Shown: positions 18,458 through 27,763 of the stretch, in pieces
How the letters are laid out: each line of letters opens with the position of its first letter
Position numbering within the stretch: position 1 is the stretch's first letter
Assembly: GCF_028649455.1 (NCBI RefSeq)
Contig: NZ_JAQSIO010000005.1
Coordinates: 62,001-126,000, forward strand
Reading direction: 5' to 3'
From: Curvibacter microcysteis
Lineage (GTDB): Bacteria; Pseudomonadota; Gammaproteobacteria; Burkholderiales; Burkholderiaceae_C
Length of the DNA stretch: 64,000 nt
Translations under genes and position numbers: made by a program
Notes under the pieces: generated by a model
What the model was told of the DNA's origin: nothing
Database searches by the model: none
The model's input: the letters and a program-made list of their open reading frames with translations, nothing else

Positions 18458-19546
18458 TCAGGTGCCTTGGCTGACCGTGATGGTCGGGAACTTGGAGGAG
18501 AAGTCCTTGGCCTGCTCGGCCACCTTCAGCGCCACCTTGCGGGCCACGGTCTTGTAAAGGCCTGCGACCTCGCTGTCGGGCGCGGCCACCACGGTGGGGG
18601 TGCCGCTGTCGGCTTGCAGGCGGATGTTGATGTCCAACGGCAAGGCGCCCAGGTAGTCCATCTTGTAGTCCAAGGCCATGCGCTGGCCGCCATCGGCACC
18701 AAAGATATGCTCGACATGGCCGCACTGGCTGCAGACGTGGACCGCCATGTTTTCGACGATGCCGAGGATGGGCACGCCCACCTTCTCGAACATCTTGATG
18801 CCCTTGCGTGCGTCCAGCAGGGCGATGTCCTGCGGCGTGGTCACGACCACGGCGCCGGTGATGGGCACGCGCTGCGACAGGGTCAGCTGGATGTCGCCGG
18901 TGCCGGGCGGCATGTCCACAATCAGGTAATCCAGGTCTTTCCAGTTGGTCTGACGCAGCAGTTGCTCCAGCGCCTGGGTGGCCATGGGGCCGCGCCAGAT
19001 CATGGCTTCATCCGGGGCCACCAGGAAACCGATCGACATCACCTGCACGCCGTGCTTGACCATGGGCTCCATGGTCTTGCCGTCGGCGCTCTCGGGCCGG
19101 CCCTCGATGCCCATCATCATGGGCTGGCTGGGGCCGTAAATGTCGGCGTCGAGCAGACCGACGCTGGCGCCTTCAGCCGCCAGGGCCAGGGCCAGGTTGG
19201 CGGCCGTGGTGCTCTTGCCCACCCCGCCCTTGCCCGAGGCCACGGCAATGATGTTGCGCACCTGCGGCAGCAGAGGCACGCCGCGTTGCACCGCGTGCGG
19301 CACCACCCGGGTGTAGACCCGGGCGCTGACCTGGTCCACGCCGGGCACGCTGCGCGCGGCGGACTCCAGAGAGGCCGTCAGGCTGGGGATCACCGAGCGG
19401 GCCGGGTAGGCCAGCTCCACATCGAACGACACCGAGGCGCCTTGCACCTGGAGGTTTTTCAGGGCCTTGGTGGAGACGAAATCTTTGCCGGTGTGGGGGT
19501 CAATGACGGTCTGCAGGGCCTGGAGCAGGGCTTCGGTCGTGGGCAT
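18458..19546 (-). CDS. apbC: Mrp/ApbC iron-sulfur cluster carrier ATPase
   Basis: A 362-residue P-loop protein that binds and hands over [4Fe-4S] clusters. An N-terminal MIP18/DUF59 domain ([18 protein letters not shown]) precedes a deviant Walker A ([15 protein letters not shown]), a Walker B region ([13 protein letters not shown]) and a CxxC cluster site (HVCSQCGH). The presence of an iron-sulfur carrier upstream of an operon for a many-cluster formate dehydrogenase is suggestive, but mrp often sits next to metG in proteobacteria, as it does here (divergent), so the pairing may be coincidental. Confidence 0.94.
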   Translation of the reverse strand: MPTTEALLQALQTVIDPHTGKDFVSTKALKNLQVQGASVSFDVELAYPARSVIPSLTASLESAARSVPGVDQVSARVYTRVVPHAVQRGVPLLPQVRNIIAVASGKGGVGKSTTAANLALALAAEGASVGLLDADIYGPSQPMMMGIEGRPESADGKTMEPMVKHGVQVMSIGFLVAPDEAMIWRGPMATQALEQLLRQTNWKDLDYLIVDMPPGTGDIQLTLSQRVPITGAVVVTTPQDIALLDARKGIKMFEKVGVPILGIVENMAVHVCSQCGHVEHIFGADGGQRMALDYKMDYLGALPLDINIRLQADSGTPTVVAAPDSEVAGLYKTVARKVALKVAEQAKDFSSKFPTITVSQGT

Positions 19547-19743
19547 GGGCGGTTATGAGGTGTGAATTTTTGACAGGCGCCGAGTTTAGGCCTGTCTGTC
19601 CCCCAGAACCGCCACGAGGCCAGCAATCGCCGCTGCACCCAGGGGTTTTGTGCTCAGAGGCGAGCCGCCCCCAGCGCTGCGCGGGCCCTGGCGAACGCGG
19701 CGCCGCACCAGCACCTAAAATCAGGGATTCGTCTGGAACCCCA

Positions 19744-21822
19744 ATGACCGCCATGTCCGCCCCACGCAAGCTTTTTGTCACCACCGCCCTGCCCTACGCC
19801 AACGGCAACTTCCACATCGGCCACATCATGGAATACATCCAGGCCGACATCTGGGTGCGGACGCAGCGCATGCTCGGCCACCAGGTGAACTTTGTCGGCG
19901 CCGACGACACCCACGGCGCGCCCATCATGATCGCGGCTGAAAAAGCGGGCAAAACGCCGCAGCAGTTCGTGGCCGACATCGCGGCCGGCCGCAAGCCTTA
20001 CCTGGACGGCTTTCACATTGCTTTTGACAACTGGCACAGCACCGACGCGCCCGAAAACCACACCCTGGCGCGCCAGATTTACCTGGACCTGCAGGCTGCC
20101 GGCCTGATCGAGACCCGCGTGATCGAGCAGTTCTTCGACCCCGAGAAGAACATGTTCCTGCCCGACCGCTTCATCAAGGGCGAATGCCCGAAGTGCCACG
20201 CCAAGGACCAGTACGGCGACAACTGCGAAGTCTGCGGCGCGGTTTACGCCCCCACCGATCTGATCGAGCCCTTCTCGGCCCTGTCGGGTGCCAAGCCGGT
20301 GCTCAAGAGCTCGGAACACTTCTTCTTCAAGCTCTCCGACCCGCGCTGCGTGGCTTTTCTTGAGCAGTGGACCCAGGACGGTCGCCTGCAGCCCGAGGTG
20401 GCCAACAAGGTCAAGGAATGGTTCACCGTGCGCACCAACCCCGATGGAACCCAGAGCGAAGGCCTGGGCGACTGGGACATCAGCCGCGACGCGCCCTACT
20501 TCGGCATTGAAATCCCCAATGCGCCCGGCAAGTACTTTTACGTCTGGCTGGACGCCCCCGTGGGCTACCTGGCCTCGCTGAAGAACCTGCTCGATCAGCG
20601 CGGAGAGAGCTATGACGACTACATGGCCGACCCGGCGCTGGAGCAGTTCCACTTCATCGGCAAGGACATCGTCACCTTCCACACCTTGTTCTGGCCCGCC
20701 ATGCTGAAGTTCAGCGGCCGCAAGACGCCGGACTCGGTGTTTGTGCACGGCTTCCTGACCGTGAACAACGGCGAGAAGATGAGCAAGAGCCGCGGCACGG
20801 GTCTGGACCCGCTGAAGTACCTGAGCCTGGGCATGAACCCGGAGTGGCTGCGCTACTACCTGGCCGCCAAGCTCAGCGCGCGCAATGAGGACGTGGACTT
20901 CAACCCCGACGACTTCATGGCCCGCGTCAACTCCGACTTGATCGGCAAGTACGTGAACATTGCCTCGCGCGCCGCGGGCTTCATCCACAAGCGCTTTGGC
21001 GGGCAGCTGGGCGCGGTGTCGGCCGACGGCCAGGCCCTGCTGGCACCGCTGCAAAGCGCCTGCCCCGCCGTCGCGGAATTGCTGGCGGAGCGAGAGTATG
21101 GCAAGGCCCTGCGTGAAATCATGCTGCTGGCCGACCGCATCAACGAGTACGTGGACCAAAACAAGCCCTGGGAACTGGCCAAGCAAGAGGGCATGGACGC
21201 CCGCTTGCAAGACGTTTGCAGCACCTGCATCGAGGCGTTCCGCCTGCTCAGCATCCTGCTCAAACCGGTGATGCCGAGCCTGGCCCTGCAGGTCGAGGCC
21301 TTCTTGAACGTCGCGCCTTTGGACTTTGCCAGCGCGCAAAGCCTGTTGGGCGCAGGTCACCGCATCAACGAATACAAGCACCTGATGCAGCGCGTGGACA
21401 TCAAGCAGCTCGAAGCCCTGTTTGAACCGCCTGCCGCACCCGAACCCGAGCGACTGGTGCCCGGCGGCGAGGAACTGGCCCCGACGATCACCATCGACGA
21501 CTTTGCCAAGATCGACCTGCGCATCGCCCAGATCGTGAACTGCGAAGCCGTGGAGGGCTCGACCAAGCTGCTGCGCCTGACCCTGGATGTGGGCGAGGGC
21601 CGCCACCGCAATGTGTTCAGCGGCATTGCCAGCGTCTACCGACCTGAAGACCTGGTGGGCAAGCTGACCGTGATGGTGGCCAACCTGGCCCCGCGCAAGA
21701 TGAAGTTTGGCGTCAGCGAGGGCATGGTGCTGGCCGCCAGCCATGGCGACGAAAAAGCCAACCCCGGGATTTACGTGCTGAGCCCCGGCCCCGGCGCATT
21801 GCCCGGCATGCGCGTGCGCTGA
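19744..21822 (+). CDS. metG: Methionyl-tRNA synthetase
   Basis: Class I aminoacyl-tRNA synthetase of 692 residues. It shows the HIGH-type motif (NFHIGHIM), the zinc-binding insert ([17 protein letters not shown]), the KMSKS motif ([11 protein letters not shown]) and a C-terminal tRNA-binding OB domain ([19 protein letters not shown]), so it is the dimeric long form. I start at [10 protein letters not shown] (19744); a second in-frame ATG at 19753 is also possible. The frame remains open upstream to 19555 without conserved sequence. Its 3' end overlaps the convergent GGDEF-like gene by 52 bp. Confidence 0.96.
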   Translation: MTAMSAPRKLFVTTALPYANGNFHIGHIMEYIQADIWVRTQRMLGHQVNFVGADDTHGAPIMIAAEKAGKTPQQFVADIAAGRKPYLDGFHIAFDNWHSTDAPENHTLARQIYLDLQAAGLIETRVIEQFFDPEKNMFLPDRFIKGECPKCHAKDQYGDNCEVCGAVYAPTDLIEPFSALSGAKPVLKSSEHFFFKLSDPRCVAFLEQWTQDGRLQPEVANKVKEWFTVRTNPDGTQSEGLGDWDISRDAPYFGIEIPNAPGKYFYVWLDAPVGYLASLKNLLDQRGESYDDYMADPALEQFHFIGKDIVTFHTLFWPAMLKFSGRKTPDSVFVHGFLTVNNGEKMSKSRGTGLDPLKYLSLGMNPEWLRYYLAAKLSARNEDVDFNPDDFMARVNSDLIGKYVNIASRAAGFIHKRFGGQLGAVSADGQALLAPLQSACPAVAELLAEREYGKALREIMLLADRINEYVDQNKPWELAKQEGMDARLQDVCSTCIEAFRLLSILLKPVMPSLALQVEAFLNVAPLDFASAQSLLGAGHRINEYKHLMQRVDIKQLEALFEPPAAPEPERLVPGGEELAPTITIDDFAKIDLRIAQIVNCEAVEGSTKLLRLTLDVGEGRHRNVFSGIASVYRPEDLVGKLTVMVANLAPRKMKFGVSEGMVLAASHGDEKANPGIYVLSPGPGALPGMRVR

Positions 21823-23651
21823 GGCGGCGTGATCTGATCACTCCAGCGAGGCGAGGCCTCCTCGCTGGCGGCGCTGCCCCCCTGACCCGCGGAGGGCACG
21901 CCCGGCAACTGCCCCGGTCCGAGCATTTGCAGGGCACGCCCCCCACCAGGGGTGGCCGCACTGCCTTGGCCCATCTGGGACAACAGGGCATCAAGCCGGT
22001 TGAGCAGTGCCTGCGCATCGCAGCCAGGGTAGAAGCCGGCCGTGCAACTCACATGCAAACGCAAACTGATGCCTGAGGGCAGGCGCTTGGAGTGCGCCAG
22101 CCCGCGCGCGATGATGAGCTGGGCCAAATCCTGCACCCCCTGGGGTTTGAACTCGCCCTCCACCAACAAGACAAAATCCCCATTGCCCAGGCGCGCCAGG
22201 GTGTCGCCACTGCGGCGCACCACCTGCGAAATGCAGTAGCTGGCATGCAGGGTGGCGGCTTCCAGCGCCTGCGGGCCAAAGGTCCGGAAGATGGCTTTGA
22301 GGTTGCTGATGCGGATGCGCATCACCCCGCCCAAACGGTGTTGCCGGTGCTGGCGCAAGATCAGGTGGTCCAGGCGCTCCAGCAAGACGCGTTCGCTGCA
22401 CAGGCCGGTGAGCGCATCGATGCGGGTCAGGGCGCGGCGCCGCACCCATTGGTCACGACGCTGCCGCCCCCTCAGAAACAAAGCCACCATCATCAAAGGG
22501 ACCACGCCCAAGCCCGCCGATTGCGCAGCCAGTTGGGAGAATTGGGCCAAGGGGCCCAGTCCCAAGCCACGCATCCAAGGCAAGAGGCCACTGATCACCA
22601 GCACTGCAAAGCCAGCCAGGAGCCAACTGCCCACGCGTGGATCGCGCCGGGCAAAGCGCCAGCTGGCATAGGCGCCCAGCACCAGCACCAACAGGTCATA
22701 GACCCAGGCGGCTTGGCCCAGCAGATCAAGCCCCCACACGCCCAGCGCCAGGGCCAAAGCTCCCCCCAAAGCCGCCACCAACACCAGGGCGGCGCACCAG
22801 CGAGGCGGAAGCTCCTGACGGGTCAACTGCCCCAGGAACAACAGCACCAAGGCCATCGCCAAGGTCGGCAAGGCCAGGACGGCATGCTGGCTCCAGAGCG
22901 GGTGGTCGGGCCACAGGTACTCGGCCGTCAAGCCCCACTGGGTGAGGAAGGAGCCCCCCAGGGCCAACACGCTGGCCGCAAAAAAGAGGGGCAAGGCATC
23001 GCGCCACAAAGCCGCCAAAACGACACAGATCAGGGCCACCAGCAAGATCGACCCCAGGTAGCCGCCCAGGGCCAGGTGCCAGAGGCGGCTGCTGTCGTCA
23101 AAGCGCTCGCGGCTCCAGAAGCGCCAGCCCAGGGCGGTGGGCTGGCGCCCCTCCACGGCCAAGTACACCCGGCTTTGTCCTGGGTGCAGCGTCCAATCAA
23201 AAGCGGGATGCAGGTAGGCCATGGGCCAGCGGCTCACTGGCAGCTGCTGGCCGGCGGAAGCGCTCAGCCAGTGGGCATCGTCGCCCTGCCAGTACAAAGT
23301 GACCCGGTCCAAACCCGGCTGCGGCAAGGTCAACACCACTTTGCGCGGCGCGTTGACCTCCGGCAAATCCAGGGCCAGCCAGAGGACCTGGCCAGGCGCC
23401 AGCGGCAGGATGTCCCGGGCCGTGATCGGCATGCCCTCGCCGGCCAAAAAGCGCCCGCCCATGCGTGACAGAGGTGAAGCACCGCCCACATCGATCAGGC
23501 GCTGGCCCGGTGGCATCACGCCGCCCCAAGCTCCACCCGCCTGGGCCAGCGTCGCATGGCCCCAGCCGGGCAAGAGCAGGCCCAGCAGCAAGCCCAGCCA
23601 AGCGCGCGCCAGGCGCCCACGGAGGGCGCCAAGCGCCCCTGCGAGTGTCAT
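21771..23651 (-). CDS. 7TM sensor protein with degenerate GGDEF domain
   Basis: A 626-residue membrane protein. Signal peptide, then an extracellular 7TMR-DISM type-2 beta domain (residues about 30-165), seven hydrophobic helices (about 170-390), and a C-terminal GGDEF-like domain starting at [19 protein letters not shown]. The active-site loop reads LGNGDFVLL instead of GGDEF, and other catalytic positions are not obvious. It is therefore probably not a diguanylate cyclase but may bind c-di-GMP or GTP or act as a scaffold. I start at MTLAGALGA (23651), which gives a clean signal sequence. The end overlaps metG by 52 bp in convergent orientation. Confidence 0.78.
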   Translation of the reverse strand: MTLAGALGALRGRLARAWLGLLLGLLLPGWGHATLAQAGGAWGGVMPPGQRLIDVGGASPLSRMGGRFLAGEGMPITARDILPLAPGQVLWLALDLPEVNAPRKVVLTLPQPGLDRVTLYWQGDDAHWLSASAGQQLPVSRWPMAYLHPAFDWTLHPGQSRVYLAVEGRQPTALGWRFWSRERFDDSSRLWHLALGGYLGSILLVALICVVLAALWRDALPLFFAASVLALGGSFLTQWGLTAEYLWPDHPLWSQHAVLALPTLAMALVLLFLGQLTRQELPPRWCAALVLVAALGGALALALGVWGLDLLGQAAWVYDLLVLVLGAYASWRFARRDPRVGSWLLAGFAVLVISGLLPWMRGLGLGPLAQFSQLAAQSAGLGVVPLMMVALFLRGRQRRDQWVRRRALTRIDALTGLCSERVLLERLDHLILRQHRQHRLGGVMRIRISNLKAIFRTFGPQALEAATLHASYCISQVVRRSGDTLARLGNGDFVLLVEGEFKPQGVQDLAQLIIARGLAHSKRLPSGISLRLHVSCTAGFYPGCDAQALLNRLDALLSQMGQGSAATPGGGRALQMLGPGQLPGVPSAGQGGSAASEEASPRWSDQITPPQRTRMPGNAPGPGLST

Positions 23652-23788
23652 TTTCAGGGGTTTGGCCCCGACTTTTGAACAAAGCTCCCTCATAGAGCGA
23701 GGACTCTAACCATTTTGTGGGCGCTGCAACATCCCGCAAAAGGATGAACACTGGACGGCCTGTGCGCTGCGGGCCAGAATCGCCAACC

Positions 23789-25441
23789 ATGTCAAATGCC
23801 TGGACCCTGGCCCGCTTCCACCCCCGCCTGCTGGACAGCTGCCGAGGCTACAACCGCCAGCGACTCTGGAAGGACGCTGGCGCCGGCGTGACGGTCGGCA
23901 TCGTGGCCCTGCCCCTGGCCATGGCCTTTGCGATCGCCTCGGGCATGAAGCCCGAGGCCGGGCTCTGGACGGCCATCATTGCGGGCTTTTTGATCTCCCT
24001 GCTGGGCGGCTCCAGTGTTCAGATTGGCGGGCCTGCGGGGGCCTTCATCGTGGTGGTCTACAGCATCATCGAGCGCTACGGGTTGCCGAATCTCTTGATC
24101 GCCACCGCCCTGGCCGGCGTGCTGCTGTTTGCCATGGGTTTGCTGCGCCTGGGCACCCTGGTGCGCTACGTGCCGGTCACGATTGTGGTGGGCTTCACCA
24201 ATGGGATAGCGGTGCTGATTGCCCTGTCCCAGGTCAAAGACCTGCTGGGCCTGCAAGTGCCGCACATGCCGGCCGACTTTTTCTCCCAGCTGCAGACCTT
24301 GTGGCAACACCGGCATAGCTTCAATGCCGCGGCCTTGGGGCTGGGCCTGAGCTGCGTGGTCGGGTTGTTTGTCTGGCCCTGGCTGTGGGGGCGGCCGCAC
24401 CGCTTCCAGCAAGCCCTTGATGTGCCCGGCATGCGGCGCGCCATGCGCACGGCCGCGCGGCTGCCTGGCCCCGTGGTCGCCCTGGTCACGCTGACGTTGC
24501 TGGCCTGGCTGCTGGATCTGCCGGTGGACACCATTGGCAGCCGCTTTGGCGACATCCCCAGCGGGCTGCCCCAATGGGCCTGGCCCGACCTGTCCTGGGA
24601 CAGCGCCAAGCACCTGCTCAATCCCACCTTGACCATCGCCCTGCTGGGGGCTGTTGAGTCCCTGCTGTGCGCGCGCGTAGCGGACCAGATCGGCGACCAA
24701 GCCCGGCACGACCCCAACCAAGAATTGATGGCCCAAGGCATTGCCAACCTGGTCAGCCCCTTCTTCGGCGGCATGCCGGCGACGGGGACCATTGCGCGCA
24801 CCGTGACCAACATCCGCTCGGGCGCCACGTCCCCCGTGTCGGGCCTGGTGCACGCGCTGGTGCTGGCGGTGATCGTCCTGATGGCGGCGCCCCTGGCCCT
24901 GCGCATTCCCTTGCCTGTGCTGTCGGGCATCTTGCTGTTTGTGGCCTGGAACATGGGCGAGTGGCATGAATTCGTGCAGCTGCGGCACTACTCCGGCCAC
25001 TACCGCCTGGTCATGCTGGGCACTTTTTTCCTGACCGTGGTGTTTGACCTGACGGTGGCCATTGAGGTGGGATTGGTGCTGGCCTGCGCGCTGTTCATAC
25101 GCCGCATGAGTTCGCTGTTCACGGTGGCGCCGGTCAGCGAGGGCCTCCCTGCCCAGGAGCACCATTACCGCCTGCATGGGGCCCTGTTCTTTGGGGCCGT
25201 GGACCGCATCGACGGGCTGCTGTCCGACGTGGAAAACAGCCCCGCCGGGCTGACCGTGGTGCTCGATGCGCAGTACCTGGTCGCCCTGGACACGACGGGC
25301 CTGGACGCCCTGCGCCAGTTGCACCGGGTGATCCGACAACGCGGCGGTCGACTGCGCCTTGAACAGCTGCAGCCCCAACCCCAGGGCTTGGTACAACGCT
25401 CGGGTTTTGCCGCCGAACTGGCGCTCGACGGAGTGCCTTGA
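23789..25441 (+). CDS. SulP family inorganic anion transporter with STAS domain
   Basis: A 550-residue SLC26/SulP-type protein. The N-terminal block DAGAGVTVGIVALPLAMAFA and the conserved GGSSVQIGGPAGAFIVVVY mark the family; about 12-14 membrane segments follow. A C-terminal STAS domain (LYRLH-type strand in HYRLHGALFFGAVD; TVVLDAQYLVALDTTGLDAL) spans about residues 440-550. Substrate may be sulfate, bicarbonate or a dicarboxylate and cannot be told from sequence. I start at MSNAWTLARF (23789). Confidence 0.9.
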   Translation: MSNAWTLARFHPRLLDSCRGYNRQRLWKDAGAGVTVGIVALPLAMAFAIASGMKPEAGLWTAIIAGFLISLLGGSSVQIGGPAGAFIVVVYSIIERYGLPNLLIATALAGVLLFAMGLLRLGTLVRYVPVTIVVGFTNGIAVLIALSQVKDLLGLQVPHMPADFFSQLQTLWQHRHSFNAAALGLGLSCVVGLFVWPWLWGRPHRFQQALDVPGMRRAMRTAARLPGPVVALVTLTLLAWLLDLPVDTIGSRFGDIPSGLPQWAWPDLSWDSAKHLLNPTLTIALLGAVESLLCARVADQIGDQARHDPNQELMAQGIANLVSPFFGGMPATGTIARTVTNIRSGATSPVSGLVHALVLAVIVLMAAPLALRIPLPVLSGILLFVAWNMGEWHEFVQLRHYSGHYRLVMLGTFFLTVVFDLTVAIEVGLVLACALFIRRMSSLFTVAPVSEGLPAQEHHYRLHGALFFGAVDRIDGLLSDVENSPAGLTVVLDAQYLVALDTTGLDALRQLHRVIRQRGGRLRLEQLQPQPQGLVQRSGFAAELALDGVP

Positions 25442-25490
25442 AAGGGCGTCGGGCCAAGCCCGCTAAAATCGCGCCCAAAGGATTCCTGTC

Positions 25491-25697
25491 ATGTCGATCT
25501 TCGCCCGTCCCCACTACACCTCTGAAGCCACTCAGTTCATCGATCAGCTCAAGGCCAGCAAGCCTGAGCTGGAGCGCCAACAAGTGGCTGGCCGCGCCCT
25601 GCTGTGGGACCGCGACCAAGACCGTGACGCCCAGGCCGCCTTCGACCAGGCCCGTGTGTCCCAAAAACCCTACGTGTACCAAACCAGCGGCCAATGA
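25491..25697 (+). CDS. DUF3460 family protein
   Basis: A 68-residue soluble protein beginning MSIFARPHYTSEATQFIDQL, recognisable as the DUF3460 family, which is restricted to betaproteobacteria and has no known function. An AAGGA ribosome site precedes the ATG. It sits just before scpA, a conserved neighbourhood in Burkholderiales, which hints at a link with chromosome segregation or simply a stable gene order. Confidence 0.88.
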   Translation: MSIFARPHYTSEATQFIDQLKASKPELERQQVAGRALLWDRDQDRDAQAAFDQARVSQKPYVYQTSGQ

Positions 25698-25748
25698 GCC
25701 CCCGGCGGTGCCACCGCCTGCTGCGGCGCACCTCCACACCCCAATCCC

Positions 25749-26618
25749 ATGAGCGCCCACACCACCGCCTCGCAGGCGGTGCTGCCGCCGGCCCCTGAAG
25801 GCGCCAGCACCGACGCCGTGATGCCCCAGGTGGTGGATCACGTTGCGGTCGCTCGCCTGTATGGCGAGCCGCTGTTCGCGATGCCCAGCGACCTGTACAT
25901 CCCGCCGGATGCGCTGGAGGTGTTTCTGGAGGCCTTTGAAGGCCCGCTGGACTTGCTGCTCTACCTGATCCGCAAGCAGAACTTCAACATCCTCGACATC
26001 CCCATGGCCGGGGTGACGCGCCAATACCTGGTGTATGTGGACGAGATCCGCAACCACAACCTGGAGCTGGCCGCCGAGTACCTGCTCATGGCCGCCATGC
26101 TGATCGAGATCAAGTCGCGCATGCTGCTGCCCCCGAAACCGGTGCCCGAGGGCGAGGAGCCTGAAGACCCGCGCGCCGAGCTGGTGCGACGCTTGCTTGA
26201 ATACGAGCAGATGAAGCTGGCGGGGGCCCGACTCAACGCCATGCCTCATTTCGGTCGCGACTTTCTGCGCGCCCAGGTCTACATCGAGCAAAGCCTGCAA
26301 CCTCGCTTTCCTGAGGTGCATGTGGTGGAGCTGCAAGAGGCCTGGCGCGACATCCTCAAGCGCGCCAAGCTGGTCCAGCACCACCGCATCACCCGCGAAG
26401 AGTTGAGCGTGCGCGAATACATGAGCAAGGTGCTGCGCGCGCTGCAAGGGCGGCGCTTTGTCGAGTTCGAAGAGCTTTTTGAGCCTGAAAAAGGCTCGAC
26501 CGTGCTGGTGGTGACCTTCATTGCGCTGCTGGAACTGGCCAAAGAAACCCTGATCGAAATCACCCAGGCCGAGGCCTTTGCCCCCATTTACGTGCGCCTG
26601 GCCTACACGCCCGCCTGA
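25749..26618 (+). CDS. scpA: Segregation and condensation protein A
   Basis: ScpA is the kleisin that bridges the SMC heads and, with ScpB, organises and separates chromosomes. The 289-residue protein contains the family block FEGPLDLLLYLIRKQNFNI (residues about 65-83), LAAEYLLMAAMLIEIKSRML, and a C-terminal winged-helix region (VVTFIALLELAKE). An N-terminal extension of about 50 residues is poor in conserved sequence, so a later start is possible. Confidence 0.94.
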   Translation: MSAHTTASQAVLPPAPEGASTDAVMPQVVDHVAVARLYGEPLFAMPSDLYIPPDALEVFLEAFEGPLDLLLYLIRKQNFNILDIPMAGVTRQYLVYVDEIRNHNLELAAEYLLMAAMLIEIKSRMLLPPKPVPEGEEPEDPRAELVRRLLEYEQMKLAGARLNAMPHFGRDFLRAQVYIEQSLQPRFPEVHVVELQEAWRDILKRAKLVQHHRITREELSVREYMSKVLRALQGRRFVEFEELFEPEKGSTVLVVTFIALLELAKETLIEITQAEAFAPIYVRLAYTPA

Positions 26619-26692
26619 GAGGCGCGCTGGGGCCCCTGGTGCTTTGAGCGCCCGGCCTGCCTGGTGAGCCCTGTTTTTCTGAAAGTCCCCGC

Positions 26693-27331
26693 ATGACCTA
26701 CAGCGTCAAAGAAATTTTCTACACCCTGCAAGGCGAAGGCGGCCAGGCTGGCAGCCCCGCGGTGTTCTGCCGCTTCAGCGGATGCAACCTCTGGAGCGGC
26801 CGCGAAGAAGACCGTGCCAGCGCCGTGTGCCGTTTCTGCGACACCGACTTCGTGGGCACCGACGGCACGCTGGGCGGCAAATACGCGCAAGCTGAGGCCC
26901 TGGCCGCGCAGATCGAGGCCCAATGGCCTGCCGGCGACACCCGCCACCGCCTGACCGTGCTGACCGGGGGTGAGCCCCTGCTCCAGGTCGACGCGGCCCT
27001 GATCGACGCCTTGCACGCACGCGGCTTTCGCATCGCAGTCGAGACCAATGGCAGCGTGGTCGCCCCACCCGGCATCGACTGGCTGTGCGTCAGCCCCAAG
27101 GCAGGCGCGCCCTGGGTGCAACAAAGCGGGCAGGAGCTGAAGCTGGTCTGGCCTCAGGTGGGCCTGGACCTGGACACGCTGGAGCGCACCGGCACCTTCG
27201 ACCACCGCTTTCTGCAGCCCATGGACAGCCCGGCCCAGGCCCAGCACATCGCCCAGTGCATTGAACTGTGCCTGCAGCGCCCCACCTGGCGCCTGAGCCT
27301 ACAAACCCACAAGCTCACCGGCATCCGCTGA
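26693..27331 (+). CDS. queE: 7-carboxy-7-deazaguanine synthase
   Basis: Radical SAM enzyme of the queuosine/7-deazaguanine pathway, which converts 6-carboxytetrahydropterin to 7-carboxy-7-deazaguanine. The 212-residue protein begins with YSVKEIFYTLQGEGGQAGSP. The cluster cysteines are in FSGCNLWSG and, after a short insert, VCRFCDTDF: an expanded CX14CX2C spacing typical of one QueE branch. The LTGGEPLLQ motif binds SAM. It is followed after 22 bp by queD, so consecutive steps are encoded together. QueC is not in the window. Confidence 0.94.
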   Translation: MTYSVKEIFYTLQGEGGQAGSPAVFCRFSGCNLWSGREEDRASAVCRFCDTDFVGTDGTLGGKYAQAEALAAQIEAQWPAGDTRHRLTVLTGGEPLLQVDAALIDALHARGFRIAVETNGSVVAPPGIDWLCVSPKAGAPWVQQSGQELKLVWPQVGLDLDTLERTGTFDHRFLQPMDSPAQAQHIAQCIELCLQRPTWRLSLQTHKLTGIR

Positions 27332-27353
27332 GCCCGAACCTCGTCACCGCCCC

Positions 27354-27740
27354 ATGTCCCAAGCCCTCTACACCGTCAGCCAGCGCTTCTTTTTCGATGC
27401 CGCCCACACCCTGCAACGCGACATCGAAGCCGAAGGCAGCCGCCGCATCCATGGCCACACCTACCACGCCGAGGTGTCGGTGCAAGGCCCCTTGAACCCG
27501 GACAGCGGCATGGTGATCGACCTCGGCCACCTGCGCGTGCACCTGGCCGGCGTGCGCGAACAACTCGACCACCACCTGCTCGACGAGGTGCCCGGCCTGG
27601 GCAAGCCCACGCTGGAGAACCTGTGTGCCTTCATCGCCCGGGCCCTGTCGGGCATGAACCCGCCGCCCAGCCGGGTGCGGGTCTGGCGCGAAGCACTGGG
27701 CGACAGCTGCGTGCTGGACCTGCCAGGCCGCAGCGCCTGA
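27354..27740 (+). CDS. queD: 6-carboxy-5,6,7,8-tetrahydropterin synthase
   Basis: QueD converts 7,8-dihydroneopterin triphosphate to 6-carboxytetrahydropterin. The 128-residue protein shows the zinc-binding histidines in FDAAHTLQ and RIHGHTYHAEV and the C-terminal TLENLCAFIAR / VRVWREALGDSC blocks of the PTPS family. It supplies the substrate of the preceding QueE. The gene converges on pabB. Confidence 0.94.
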   Translation: MSQALYTVSQRFFFDAAHTLQRDIEAEGSRRIHGHTYHAEVSVQGPLNPDSGMVIDLGHLRVHLAGVREQLDHHLLDEVPGLGKPTLENLCAFIARALSGMNPPPSRVRVWREALGDSCVLDLPGRSA

Positions 27741-27763
27741 GCGCCCGGCCAGGCTGCGCGGCC

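Noticed and set aside
27268-27495. A 75-codon plus-strand frame across the queE-queD junction
   Set aside because: It overlaps both genes in another frame, and its product is Pro/Ser-rich with no features.
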